Assembly: GCA_003278525.1 (NCBI GenBank)
Contig: QCEQ01000002.1
Span: forward strand, 105,118-169,117
DNA length: 64,000 nucleotides
Source: Prochlorococcus sp. AG-355-P16
Lineage (GTDB): Bacteria; Cyanobacteriota; Cyanobacteriia; PCC-6307; Cyanobiaceae
Direction: 5' to 3'
Both the position numbers and the translations under genes were made by a program. Under the pieces are notes generated by a model. The model did not search any database, was not told where the DNA came from, and worked only from the letters and a program-made list of their open reading frames with translations. Positions within the stretch are counted from its first letter, which is position 1, and each line of letters starts with the position of its first letter. This document shows, piece after piece, positions 42,482 through 51,838 of the stretch.

Positions 42482-42588
42482 TGTTAAATTTTTACTTTTA
42501 AAAGAAAGATTTTTAGCTTTAAAACGGATAAAGGGTAGACAAACAGTATAAATACCTATATAGTTATTTCGAATTAGTAAGTTTATCT

Positions 42589-42678
42589 TTGAAAAATTAC
42601 CCTTTTCTACCTTTCTTGATTTTTGCAGGGGCTCTCATAACAACTGCAACAATAGGATTGCCTGTATTTACTTCATAA
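42589..42678 (+). CDS. 29-residue hydrophobic ORF (TTG start)
   Basis: TTG (42589) to TAA (42678). The short basic-aromatic start (KNYPFLPF) is followed by one helix (LIFAGALITTATIGLPVF). No ATG is available and no Shine-Dalgarno sequence is seen, so expression is uncertain. Confidence 0.4.
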   Translation: MKNYPFLPFLIFAGALITTATIGLPVFTS

Positions 42679-42707
42679 TTTAAGAGTATTTCTATTTAGG
42701 TAATCTT

Positions 42708-42863
42708 ATGGTTTCAATAATAAATAAAGAATTAATTGGAAGTCCTAATAAAACCTTAATAAAGGAAAATTTATTTGACTTTATAAAAAAAAGAGAGAAT
42801 ATGGATCTGTGTGGGAGTGAAAAATCTGTATTAAAACCATTTTTAAAAGTGGTTAATTTCTAA
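42708..42863 (+). CDS. 51-residue basic hypothetical protein
   Basis: ATG (42708) to TAA (42863). A soluble, lysine-rich protein with one cysteine (DLCGSEKS). No family recognised. A short charged gene follows 10 bases later. Confidence 0.45.
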   Translation: MVSIINKELIGSPNKTLIKENLFDFIKKRENMDLCGSEKSVLKPFLKVVNF

Positions 42864-42873
42864 TTTATTTATC

Positions 42874-43020
42874 ATGGATAAAACTAAAGAACAGTTAGAA
42901 AAATTAAGAGAAGTAGCAGAAGCATCTCTTACAAAAACGGACGAACTTCAGAAAGTTCTTGCTCAAATCGAAGCTTTAATGTCTAGAGAAGAATCAAAAA
43001 CATTATCAAAGAAGAAATAA
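42874..43020 (+). CDS. 48-residue coiled-coil mini-protein
   Basis: ATG (42874) to TAA (43020). Heptad-like helical sequence throughout (KEQLEKLREVAEASLTK, DELQKVLAQIEALMS), ending in lysines. Probably a small oligomerising protein. Function unknown. Confidence 0.55.
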   Translation: MDKTKEQLEKLREVAEASLTKTDELQKVLAQIEALMSREESKTLSKKK

Positions 43021-43130
43021 TTAATTAAAAAATAATTTTAGGTTTTGTACTTTTAATTACACCTCTACAATTTCATTGTAGTTATCAATTATGTATGCAG
43101 AACCCGTTCCAAAGTTTTCTGTTAGGTCTC

Positions 43131-43165
43131 GAGGTCTTACCTTCTTTAAGTAAAAGACCTCTTTA
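43131..43165 (+). terminator. Hairpin after the small-ORF pair
   Basis: GAGGTCTTAC (43131-43140) pairs with GTAAAAGACCTC (43150-43161) with one bulge, followed by TTTAATTT. A second hairpin CTACAAT/ATTGTAG lies at 43064-43080. The stretch 43040-43165 might be the 3' end of the upstream transcript or a separate small RNA. Confidence 0.45.
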
Positions 43166-43203
43166 ATTTGCTTGTTTTTATTATATTTTTATAAACTGCT
43201 TAT

Positions 43204-43506
43204 TTAGTTGATTACTTTATAGATTTCTTTCAGGCAGACATTTACATCGAAAGATTCAGTATTTACAACCTCTAATCCTGTTTTTTCAGTGACTTCAACA
43301 GTTGCATTACATTCGTCTTGTTTGAGAGCCATGTAACTTGGCTTTTTATCTTCTATGTCTAATTCAACGCTTGCTTCAGTATCTTCCTTATATTGCTCCA
43401 TTACAAGTGTAAGTGCCTCTATCTCAACGGAAAAATTATCATTTGCTTTTGCCCCGAATGGGATGACAAGAAATGGAAATAAAATCAAGGCTATTAATTT
43501 TTTCAT
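43204..43506 (-). CDS. 100-residue exported protein with two cysteines
   Basis: A signal peptide (KKLIALILFPFLVIPFGAKA, likely cleavage near residue 21) directs it out of the cytoplasm. The mature part is acidic (TEASVELDIEDKK) with cysteines in QDECNATVEV and VNVCLKEIY that could pair. Function unknown. Confidence 0.65.
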   Translation of the reverse strand: MKKLIALILFPFLVIPFGAKANDNFSVEIEALTLVMEQYKEDTEASVELDIEDKKPSYMALKQDECNATVEVTEKTGLEVVNTESFDVNVCLKEIYKVIN

Positions 43507-43713
43507 TTCTATAAAATGTGTTTATTTTTTTTATAACGTGGATTTTCTGCTAAAGAAAGGGGCATTAGCGGTATTAATGTTTTATTACCTATTTTTACTA
43601 GTAGAAAATAGATTAATTAATTCAAATTAATTGATAAAAAAACTAAACGAGACTTTTAAGTATCAATTGGGATATCTATATGAAAAATTTAATTCATTTC
43701 ACTAGGATTTTTC

Positions 43714-44364
43714 TTAAGATTTAATTTCGATAATTTCTTCTTCAGAAACAATTGCCCATTTTTTAAATGACTTTTTGCAAGGATATCCGCCTGTTAAGTC
43801 TCCAAATGCTGGTAAAAATAAAGTATTTTTATTCTTATCCATTGCAAAGCACCTGAAAGATAATTTATCTCCTTTGTTTTTTAAATAGATTTTTGGATGA
43901 TAATGTCCACAAATATTCAATGATTTATTATCGCCTAAATCAACTGGTTCATGGCTAAAAGTAATATTTTTAGTTTTTCTAATATCAAAAATTTTTATGT
44001 TTTTAATATCACAACCTACATCATGATTTCCAAGGACTAGTTCAACGTTAGTTTTTAATAGTTCAGGAAGATCCTCAACTTTTTTTTGAAGAGTTTTATC
44101 TATTGAATATTTACTGTGGAATAAATCTCCCAATATTATTAACTTTTCAGGACTATATTTCTTTACTATTTTTTTTATTCTTGCGAAATTGTTTTTATCT
44201 GAATTATTAGTAAGAGGTATACCATTTTTCTGAAAATACTCGGCTTTGCCAAGATGAATATCGCATATTAACAACTCTTTTGTTTTTGGTAGAAATAACG
44301 CTCTTGAAGGAAGCATCTCTAACAATGTATCTTTCCAACAAAATTTAAAAGAACTTCTTTTCAT
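43714..44364 (-). CDS. pdeM: Ligase-associated phosphoesterase PdeM
   Basis: A 216-residue calcineurin-like metallophosphoesterase with CDIHLGK (about 34-40), GDLFHS, GNHDVG, SHEP and GHYHP motifs. This is the metallophosphoesterase of the four-gene ligase-associated repair cluster known in many bacteria. Its start follows the helicase stop immediately, so it is the last gene of the operon. The biological substrate in repair is unknown. Confidence 0.9.
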   Translation of the reverse strand: MKRSSFKFCWKDTLLEMLPSRALFLPKTKELLICDIHLGKAEYFQKNGIPLTNNSDKNNFARIKKIVKKYSPEKLIILGDLFHSKYSIDKTLQKKVEDLPELLKTNVELVLGNHDVGCDIKNIKIFDIRKTKNITFSHEPVDLGDNKSLNICGHYHPKIYLKNKGDKLSFRCFAMDKNKNTLFLPAFGDLTGGYPCKKSFKKWAIVSEEEIIEIKS

Positions 44365-46851
44365 TTAATCACTATATTTTTTTATAAGTTTTTCTACTCT
44401 TTTTTCTATTGGTTCATTGCTTAAAGTATTTTTAAGTCTTTCAACTAATAGAGGGAAAGCAAAAGGAGTTGGAGTTCTTATCTCGTTTAATAGCATTTTT
44501 AAATTTTTTAATCTTTCTAATGATCTAGATATTCTTTTATTTTCTAATTGATATTCTTTAACTTCTTGATGCGATTGTTTTATCAAAAGATGGCCTTCTT
44601 CATATTTAGTAAAGACATCGTAGAAAAGACTTGAACTTATTTGAAGTTGAGAAGAAGTTTTTGTCTTGGTTGGATTATTTTGATTAACTAGTCCACTTAT
44701 CTGGGCAATATTTTTAAATCTACGTTTTGTTAATTCTGAAAAATTAATTGCATTTTCTAGATCTTTCTCTAATTTTTTGTTATCCAAAAAATAATCAGCT
44801 TCTTTTTTAATTATGGAAAAATCATAATCTTCTGAGGTAGTTAAGCTGAATCCAAAATCATTAGCAGCAATACTAAATGTAGATTGTTTTAATTTTGCTA
44901 ATCTTAAAGCCCATAGAAATGCAATTCCTTCATTTACAAATTTGCCATCAAGTGTAAAAACAAAAATAGTTGATAAATCCTTGGTTTTATATATTTCTAT
45001 AAGGAATTCATCTTTCTTTGGAATATTTGAAAGAACCTTTTGTTTCTTCAATATTGGGCGTAATGAATTTAGTTCAGGATTCGAGCAATCATAATTTTCT
45101 GATTCATTGCATATATCTATTTCCTTTCTCAAACTTTCACAAAGTAAATCAGAAATTGCCATTTGACCTCCAACCCATGCAGGAATTAGAGAACTTTTTT
45201 TGGTTGATTTTTTAACGTATAAAATCATATCTCTGATTCTTATAAATTGAAGCATTTTACCAGCAAAGTAAAAGGTATCTCCAGGATTTAATTTTGAGGC
45301 AAAATTCTCTTCTAAATTTCCCAAGGATTTCCCTTTCATATATTTAACATTCACAAATTTGTCACTTGTAATTGTCCCAATATTGAACTTATGTATTCTT
45401 ATTAAAGATTTGTCTTTTACAAAATATTTAAAGTTTTCATTATTATTTAGTGATTTTTCTTTAATTATCTTTTTATATTTTGGGTATGCTTTAAGACATT
45501 TTCCTCCATATTCTAAAAAGTCAAGACACCAATTCCAATCTTGATCTTTTAAGTTTCTATAACTCCAACAACTTTTAATTCTCTCTTTCTCAATTATCGG
45601 ATCAAAGCCATTTCCGCATGCCAAACTTATTAGATGTTGAAGAAGTACATCATAAGATAATTCAGGAAGTCTAATTTCCTCAGATATACCACTTTTTATT
45701 ATTCTTCTCATTGCACTAATCTCAAATAACTCCAAAGAATTAGTAGGCATAAAAATTATTTTTGATTTCCCGCCTGGTCTATGAGCACTTCTTCCCGCTC
45801 TTTGGATAAGTCTAGCTAAATTCTTTGCACTACCAATTTGAACTATTTGATCTACAGGTTGGAAGTCAACTCCCAAATCTAAAGAGCTGGTGCAGACTAC
45901 CCATTTTATTAATCCGTCTTTAACCCCTTCTTCAACTCTTTTTCTTTCTTCTTTATCGAGGGAGCCGTGATGAAGTGCGATTTTGTCTTCCATCTCTGGC
46001 AGAAAAAATTTAAGACATTGATACCATCTTTCAGATTGGTTTCTTGTATTGGTAAATAATAAGGTGCTTTTATTTTTATCTAGGATTTTTAAAAGTGTAG
46101 AATGACTTCTGATTCCTAGATGGCCACTCCATGGAAAGGTCGTTTCCTCCTCTGGCAAAACGCTTATAATCTCTATCTTTTTTTGAATATCTGTACTTAT
46201 AATTTTGGGTTTAATAGCGCTCATCCCAACTATTGCTCTTGCTGCTTCTTCAATATTTCCAATAGTTGCAGACATTGCCCAAATTTGTAAATTATTTAAA
46301 TTACCTCTTAGCCAACTTAAAGATAACTCGCACTGGTTTCCTCTTTTACTACCCATCAATTCATGCCATTCATCAATAATTATTGATGACAACTCCTTGA
46401 ACAGATTATTAGATTCTTTATTAGAAAGTAAAAGAGATAAAGACTCTGGAGTGGTAATAAGAATATTAGGTGGTTTAGCTAGTTGCTTTTTCTTTTCATA
46501 TGGGGTTGTATCCCCGTTCCTAATTTCAACAGTGATTTCTTTATTAAAATGCAAAGCTGCTACTTGTATGGAATTTTTTAGATCTCTACTTAGTGCTTTT
46601 AAAGGGGTTATTAATAATATATTCACACTTTTATTATTTTTGGGGTCTTCTATCTTTGATAGAGGTCCCATTAATGCAGCATAAGTTTTGCCGCATCCAG
46701 TAGGAACTTGTATTATTCCACTCTCTCCATTTAAAAATGCTTCCCAAGATTCGATCTGATAGGGTAGTGGCTCCCATCCATTTGTGGAGAAAAACTGTTT
46801 AATTTTAGAAATTAAATTATTTTGCTTATTATTTTTCGTAATATTTTTCAT
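44365..46851 (-). CDS. Ligase-associated DEXH-box helicase (Lhr-type)
   Basis: An 828-residue superfamily 2 helicase. Motif I is TGCGKT (51-56), motif II DEWH (160-163), motif III SATIGN and motif VI QRAGRSAHR. These are followed by a winged-helix and the Lhr-core C-terminal region (about 400-825). Lhr-core proteins are 3'-to-5' helicases that unwind DNA-RNA and DNA duplexes. It overlaps the ligase gene by 4 bases and abuts pdeM, so the set is translationally coupled. Confidence 0.92.
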   Translation of the reverse strand: MKNITKNNKQNNLISKIKQFFSTNGWEPLPYQIESWEAFLNGESGIIQVPTGCGKTYAALMGPLSKIEDPKNNKSVNILLITPLKALSRDLKNSIQVAALHFNKEITVEIRNGDTTPYEKKKQLAKPPNILITTPESLSLLLSNKESNNLFKELSSIIIDEWHELMGSKRGNQCELSLSWLRGNLNNLQIWAMSATIGNIEEAARAIVGMSAIKPKIISTDIQKKIEIISVLPEEETTFPWSGHLGIRSHSTLLKILDKNKSTLLFTNTRNQSERWYQCLKFFLPEMEDKIALHHGSLDKEERKRVEEGVKDGLIKWVVCTSSLDLGVDFQPVDQIVQIGSAKNLARLIQRAGRSAHRPGGKSKIIFMPTNSLELFEISAMRRIIKSGISEEIRLPELSYDVLLQHLISLACGNGFDPIIEKERIKSCWSYRNLKDQDWNWCLDFLEYGGKCLKAYPKYKKIIKEKSLNNNENFKYFVKDKSLIRIHKFNIGTITSDKFVNVKYMKGKSLGNLEENFASKLNPGDTFYFAGKMLQFIRIRDMILYVKKSTKKSSLIPAWVGGQMAISDLLCESLRKEIDICNESENYDCSNPELNSLRPILKKQKVLSNIPKKDEFLIEIYKTKDLSTIFVFTLDGKFVNEGIAFLWALRLAKLKQSTFSIAANDFGFSLTTSEDYDFSIIKKEADYFLDNKKLEKDLENAINFSELTKRRFKNIAQISGLVNQNNPTKTKTSSQLQISSSLFYDVFTKYEEGHLLIKQSHQEVKEYQLENKRISRSLERLKNLKMLLNEIRTPTPFAFPLLVERLKNTLSNEPIEKRVEKLIKKYSD

Positions 46852-48488
46852 GATATTTTTTTCATTAGTTCATAAGCATTCTCTAGGCTATCTGCATCGT
46901 TAATTTTTTTGTCTTTTCTCCATTTTGTTATTCTTGGAAACCGTACTGCTATGCCTGATTTATGACGTTTAGAAATTTGTATTTTCTCAAAAGATATTTC
47001 GAAAACCATTTCTGGTTTTAACGATCGAACAGGACCAAATTTTTCTATTGTATTTTTTCTTATCCATTTATCTAGCTCTTTAATCTCAATATTCGTTAAA
47101 CCAGAATATGCACTCGCAAATTTAATTAATTCTTCATCTTTCCATAATGCAAAACTGTAATCTGTGTAAAGACCAGCTCTTCTACCGCTACCGCCTTTAG
47201 CGTAAATTAGAACAGCATCCAGTTGCATAGGATCAACTTTATATTTCCACCAAATACCTTTTTTTCTACCAGAGGAGTATACAGAAGTCTTTTTTTTAAT
47301 TATTAATCCTTCAGTATTATTTTCTCGAGATTTTTCTTTATAAGTTAAAGCATCAGGCCAATCTTTTGGAAAGATTAAATCACATATTTTAAAAATATCA
47401 GAGATATTATTCTCAGTTTTATTTTGCCATTTTGAAAAATATTTTTCTAACTCAATTCTTCTATCTTCTAGTTTAATTTCTCTTATATCTCTCCCATTAA
47501 TCTCTAAAAGATCATATGCAATAAAAATAATTGGATATTTTATTTGGATTGATCTAGTAGGAGACTTTCGATTTATTCTTTTTTGAAGTAAAGAAAAATC
47601 AAAGGCAATTTGTTCTTTGAAATTCCAAACTAATAATTCCCCATCAAGAACAAAATCATCTTTTAAATGGGACATTTTCTCTACTAATTCTGGAAAAGAT
47701 TCATTGACTAATTCTTGTCCTCTTGTCCATAACGAAACATTGCCTGATCTTTTAATTAATTGCATCCTTATACCGTCGTATTTCCATTCAAATTGAAAAT
47801 CATTTATTGAATTTTTGAAGATTTTATCTTCAATAGTATTCGCTAGAAGAAATGGAAATGGTTTGGAATTTAATTCTTCACGATTGATGTTCTTATTAAT
47901 TAAAAATTCATATGAATCAATTGAAGGCTTGAAATTACCCATCAACCTATGAGAAATAATTTCTTCATCAATATTAATTAGTTTTGATATTGATTTTGTA
48001 ATTAATCCGATAGAGACTCCTACTCTAAAAGTACCTGTAAGAATTTTATTGAAAATTAAATGGTAATCTTGAGGCAATCTTTCCCAAATATTTTTAATTT
48101 GTAAATTTTTTTCCTCCTCATTAAGTTTTAATAAATCAGGCATTGTTTTGCTTAGTAATTGATTGAGACTTATATTTGATAATTCCTTTTTTCTGGAAGT
48201 ACTTTTATTTTTAAGTAATAACGTTATTACCTCAGCAGAATCACCAACTTTTAAATAGCACGTATCAATTAGCCATAAAGGATATTCATATATTTGAGAA
48301 AAAAGATTTTTTAAATATCTTCCACTAATAAATCTCTTATTACTTTTCCCAGTAAGTAAATAAATTGCCCATGAATTATCTATTGGATCATTAGATAAAA
48401 AATAATTCTTTAAAACTTCAATTTTATTATTTGTACTGTTACTTGAATCTAAATCAACAAATAATTCTGAAAATTTTTTTAAGCTCAT
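46848..48488 (-). CDS. ATP-dependent DNA ligase (ligase-associated repair cluster)
   Basis: A 546-residue ligase with an N-terminal DNA-binding domain (about 1-205) and a nucleotidyltransferase domain where K236 in KYDG is the adenylation site. LDGELLVW (motif III), EGLIIKKK (motif IV) and WWKYK (motif V) follow, and then an OB-fold ending with RFPRITKWRKDK (motif VI). It is separate from the NAD+-type adenylation domain at 27147. The exonuclease gene precedes it by 2 bases and the helicase gene overlaps it by 4. Confidence 0.94.
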   Translation of the reverse strand: MSLKKFSELFVDLDSSNSTNNKIEVLKNYFLSNDPIDNSWAIYLLTGKSNKRFISGRYLKNLFSQIYEYPLWLIDTCYLKVGDSAEVITLLLKNKSTSRKKELSNISLNQLLSKTMPDLLKLNEEEKNLQIKNIWERLPQDYHLIFNKILTGTFRVGVSIGLITKSISKLINIDEEIISHRLMGNFKPSIDSYEFLINKNINREELNSKPFPFLLANTIEDKIFKNSINDFQFEWKYDGIRMQLIKRSGNVSLWTRGQELVNESFPELVEKMSHLKDDFVLDGELLVWNFKEQIAFDFSLLQKRINRKSPTRSIQIKYPIIFIAYDLLEINGRDIREIKLEDRRIELEKYFSKWQNKTENNISDIFKICDLIFPKDWPDALTYKEKSRENNTEGLIIKKKTSVYSSGRKKGIWWKYKVDPMQLDAVLIYAKGGSGRRAGLYTDYSFALWKDEELIKFASAYSGLTNIEIKELDKWIRKNTIEKFGPVRSLKPEMVFEISFEKIQISKRHKSGIAVRFPRITKWRKDKKINDADSLENAYELMKKIS

Positions 48489-48490
48489 AT

Positions 48491-49477
48491 TTATTTACCA
48501 AAGAAAAGAACATTTATTGATTCCTTTTCAACTAAATATTTAGTTAAGGCTTCACTATCTCCATGATGAAAAAATACATTTTTTGCTTCAGACTTTTTTA
48601 CTAGTTCCAGAATTCCATCCCAATCCGCATGATCAGATATTGCGAATCCTTTATCATAACCTGATCTTTTTCTTAGAGCTCTTATTGACATCCATCCACT
48701 CGCGAAAGCTGTTTGAATGTTTTTGAAATTTTTTAAATAAGAACCCTTACTTAAAGATGGCGGTAATAATATTAGACTACCTTTAAGTTCATCTATCTTT
48801 TTTTTATTTTCAATTTTTATAGTATCTTTAATATCAATTCCAAGTCCCCTATAAATATTGTTCATTTTGTAAATACTGCCATGGGAATAAATATTGCCTT
48901 TAAAGTTTGTTTGACTAATTTCGTTTAACAATCTCTGAGCTTTTCCAAGTGAATAACAGAAAAGTAAAGAAGTTTTTTCTGGTGTATTAGTAATCCATTT
49001 TGAAATATCATTTGCTATTTTTTTTGAGTTATCCCACTTAAATATTGGCAAACCAAAAGTACATTCGCTTATTAAATAATCAGTTTTTACTAGTTCATAT
49101 TCTTTGCAAGTCTGATCTTTTTGAAGCTTGAAGTCACCTGAAATTAGCCATTTTTCTTCAGCAAAAACAAACCTTATTTGACTAGATCCAAGGATGTGAC
49201 CGGACGGATGAAAAGAAATATTAATGCCATTTATCTTAAATTCTTCTCCATATTCAAAAGTCTTAATTTTGATATTATCTCCAACTCTCTCTTTAAGAAG
49301 TATCGCAGTTTCCTTAGTAGAAATGTATTCTTCACAGCCAAATGTAAAGTGATCAAAATGAGCATGAGTTATTAATGCCTTTTTTACTGGCTTGCTTGGA
49401 TCAATCCAAATATCAGCAAGTTCACAATAAAGATTGCCATCTTTATAATTAATTAAATATTCTTGTTCAGTTCTCAA
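48491..49477 (-). CDS. Ligase-associated exonuclease (metallo-beta-lactamase fold)
   Basis: A 328-residue metallo-beta-lactamase/beta-CASP-type nuclease. The metal site HAHFDH is at 38-43, HPSGHILGSSQ at about 91-101, a further ligand in SGDFKL, and AISDHADWDG near the C-terminus. It belongs to the exonuclease component of the ligase-helicase-phosphoesterase cluster and is the first gene of the operon. Confidence 0.92.
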   Translation of the reverse strand: MRTEQEYLINYKDGNLYCELADIWIDPSKPVKKALITHAHFDHFTFGCEEYISTKETAILLKERVGDNIKIKTFEYGEEFKINGINISFHPSGHILGSSQIRFVFAEEKWLISGDFKLQKDQTCKEYELVKTDYLISECTFGLPIFKWDNSKKIANDISKWITNTPEKTSLLFCYSLGKAQRLLNEISQTNFKGNIYSHGSIYKMNNIYRGLGIDIKDTIKIENKKKIDELKGSLILLPPSLSKGSYLKNFKNIQTAFASGWMSIRALRKRSGYDKGFAISDHADWDGILELVKKSEAKNVFFHHGDSEALTKYLVEKESINVLFFGK

Positions 49478-49512
49478 AACTACATCTCTTACAATGAAGA
49501 CAATTTAGCTAA

Positions 49513-49926
49513 TTATGCCCACGCTTGTTTTGATAAAGCTATGGCTGAAATTGTTAGTAAAGCAATAACTACAAATTTATTACTCCAATTAATCATGAAT
49601 AAACTTATTTTGTCGAAATAAACTCTATTAGATGACACAATCTTTTTTTTATTCATAATGCGATGATTTTCATTATTTTCTAAGTAATTTAAATTTTTAA
49701 TCTCATTTATTAATTTAGATTCGCAAGTTGAGAGTTTTTCTACTTGATTTAATAATTCAATATCTTCTGGCTTTAATAAAGAATTTAATTCTTTAATTTG
49801 TCTTTCGTTTTTCTTAAGAAATTGATTAACTATCTCATCTGTCCCTAAACCCTTCTTAATATTTAAAAGAATATTATCTCTTTCCCAGGATTTTTCGAGA
49901 GAATTAAAAATTGCGCTTATGCTCAT
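49513..49926 (-). CDS. 137-residue hypothetical with C-terminal membrane helix
   Basis: A helical, charged cytoplasmic region (residues 1-110, including KKNERQIKELNSLLKPEDIE) is followed by a hydrophobic tail anchor (KFVVIALLTISAIALSKQ, about 116-133). No domain recognised. It lies 35 bases upstream of the exonuclease gene and may be part of the same transcript. Confidence 0.6.
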   Translation of the reverse strand: MSISAIFNSLEKSWERDNILLNIKKGLGTDEIVNQFLKKNERQIKELNSLLKPEDIELLNQVEKLSTCESKLINEIKNLNYLENNENHRIMNKKKIVSSNRVYFDKISLFMINWSNKFVVIALLTISAIALSKQAWA

Positions 49927-50009
49927 TTAAGTATTTTTACTTATAATAAATTATTATTTTTTTCTTCTGTGGCTTATTCCTTTAAGTAATTAAAAAAAAT
50001 TATTTTTAT

Positions 50010-50291
50010 TTAAGATTTACGAATAAGTCTGTTAGCAAAATATTTTATCTTTACCTTTTCTACAATTTTTTTAGAACTACTTTTAGTTTTAACTTTATTT
50101 AAATTGATCACCTCATCTGAAACATTTTTGCCAGTTTCAAAATAACTTTTAATTTTTTCTAATTCTTCTTGATTTAATCTTTTTGTTGCACCTTTTGCAT
50201 TGATTCCAAGTTTCTTGCAGGCTAATAATATTCTATTACTTTCGACATTAAGATCTTTGGCAATACTGAAAATAGGAGTGTTGATAGACAT
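50010..50291 (-). CDS. Stand-alone IF-2 N-terminal domain protein
   Basis: A 93-residue protein whose first half matches the IF2_N helical domain: FSIAKDLNVESNRILLACKK (residues 8-27), then GINAKGATKRLNQEELEKI. The rest is a lysine-rich tail (KVKTKSSSKKIVEKVKIK). In translation initiation factor 2 this domain helps bind the 30S subunit or initiator; here it stands alone with no GTPase domain. It may bind ribosomes or nucleic acid. The role is unknown. Confidence 0.75.
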   Translation of the reverse strand: MSINTPIFSIAKDLNVESNRILLACKKLGINAKGATKRLNQEELEKIKSYFETGKNVSDEVINLNKVKTKSSSKKIVEKVKIKYFANRLIRKS

Positions 50292-50387
50292 TATTTTTTT
50301 TACTATGAAATTTATTATTTATAATATATTTATAAGTTAGAAATTAAATATATTTTTAATTATTATTAATTTAAAAATTTTTTTTAA

Positions 50388-51707
50388 TTAGGCTACTTCA
50401 TCTTCAAAAGCATTTAAATCATTAAACTTCTTCTTCATGGTTGGATTATTTCTAGTTAATTTCTTTACTGTCAAATCTTGAGATTTGCTGTCAGCAGATA
50501 AAAGATGTTTTTTTGAGAGAACTAAAGCCTCTTTAGTTTTTTGTAGATGCGTTATTGATTTATCAATTTCTGAAATTGCATCATTAAATCTATCCTGGGC
50601 AAGTGAAACATTTTTACCAACTGCATTTTTGAATTGCTCAAGAGTACTTTCAAAATTTGTTATGTCAAAATTCTCACGTTTCATTAAATCAATTTGCGAT
50701 TTGTATTTTAAGGTTTCCATAGATGCATTTCTTAGCAGAGAAATAATGGGCAAGAAAAATTGAGGTCTTATGACATACATTTTTGGGAATCTATGAGAAA
50801 CATCTACTATGCCAGCATTATATAGTTCACTATCTGGTTCTAGAAGGGATACAAGAACTGCATATTCACAAGATTTTTGTCTTCTATCTTTATCTAATTC
50901 TTTTAAAAAATCTTCGTTTTTTCTTTTATTAGTTCCATTTAAACTTTCATTCTTCATCTCAAACATTATGGATACGACTTCGGTTTTATTTTCATCAAAT
51001 TCTCTAAATATATAGTCACCTTTACTTCCTGAAGTGGCATCATTATCCTTTTCGAAATATGAGTTTTTAAATGCAGAGGCACGATTCAGATTAAATTGAG
51101 TTTCGCAATGGATTTCTAATGTTTCTCCTATCATCTTTGTAGATAATTTAGATTTCATTTCTCTTAACTCCTGAATAGTCAGGTCTCTCTCACTAATTTT
51201 GCTTTTAAACTTTTCTTCAATTAATTTTTCATTAATTGAATTTTCAAGCTTCATCTTTTCAATGGAATTTGTTAAAGATGAGTTTTCTTTTTCTAAATTA
51301 GTAACAGCTTCACTAATTTTGTTTTTTAAAGATAATTCTGAAATTAAAGACTGGTTTTTAATTTCGTCTTTCAACTTGATTAATTCATTATTCAATAAAT
51401 TAATTTTAGTTGTTGCTTGATTTTTTAAATCATTTAGGGCATTTGTTTTCTTTTCTTCAGCTATTTTTAATTTAGATTCAAGAGTTTGGATCTCAGACTC
51501 TTTAATCATATTCTGCTCTATTAACTGTATTTTTAACTCACGTTTTAAAATTTCCAAAGCTTTTTTATTATCTTCTTCAGCCAAGATAAGTCTTTCTTTT
51601 ATTTGTTTATTAAATTCTTCGTCTTTTATCTGAAGAAGTATTTCTTCAAAGCTGCTGGGATCAATTCGGAAAGTTTTGCCGCATGAAGGACATTTAATAT
51701 CTTTCAT
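50388..51707 (-). CDS. DUF2130 protein with coiled coil and nuclease-like core
   Basis: A 439-residue protein. A short zinc-ribbon-like start (CPSCGK at 5-10) precedes a long coiled coil (about 30-190). Then comes the DUF2130 region with GETLEIHCETQFN, DYIFREFDENKTEVVSIMFEMKNE and DRRQKSCEYAVLVSLLE, reminiscent of restriction-endonuclease-like folds (D...ExK). Related proteins are annotated near RmuC. The function is unproven; a DNA-processing role is inference. Confidence 0.8.
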   Translation of the reverse strand: MKDIKCPSCGKTFRIDPSSFEEILLQIKDEEFNKQIKERLILAEEDNKKALEILKRELKIQLIEQNMIKESEIQTLESKLKIAEEKKTNALNDLKNQATTKINLLNNELIKLKDEIKNQSLISELSLKNKISEAVTNLEKENSSLTNSIEKMKLENSINEKLIEEKFKSKISERDLTIQELREMKSKLSTKMIGETLEIHCETQFNLNRASAFKNSYFEKDNDATSGSKGDYIFREFDENKTEVVSIMFEMKNESLNGTNKRKNEDFLKELDKDRRQKSCEYAVLVSLLEPDSELYNAGIVDVSHRFPKMYVIRPQFFLPIISLLRNASMETLKYKSQIDLMKRENFDITNFESTLEQFKNAVGKNVSLAQDRFNDAISEIDKSITHLQKTKEALVLSKKHLLSADSKSQDLTVKKLTRNNPTMKKKFNDLNAFEDEVA

Positions 51708-51838
51708 TTTTTAATTACAAAATTAATATTAGAAAGGATTTAATATTCGAATTATGTAAAAAGAATATTATTCTTGACTAAGAATAAACAATTAACCAAT
51801 TTTATGCATTAAAAAATAAAGTAAATACTCAATAAAAG

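Noticed and set aside
43057..43183. Minus-strand frame with protein-like sequence (ENFGTGSAYIIDNYNEIVEV)
   Set aside because: It has no ATG, GTG or TTG start and overlaps a hairpin. Reported only as part of the 43040-43165 finding.
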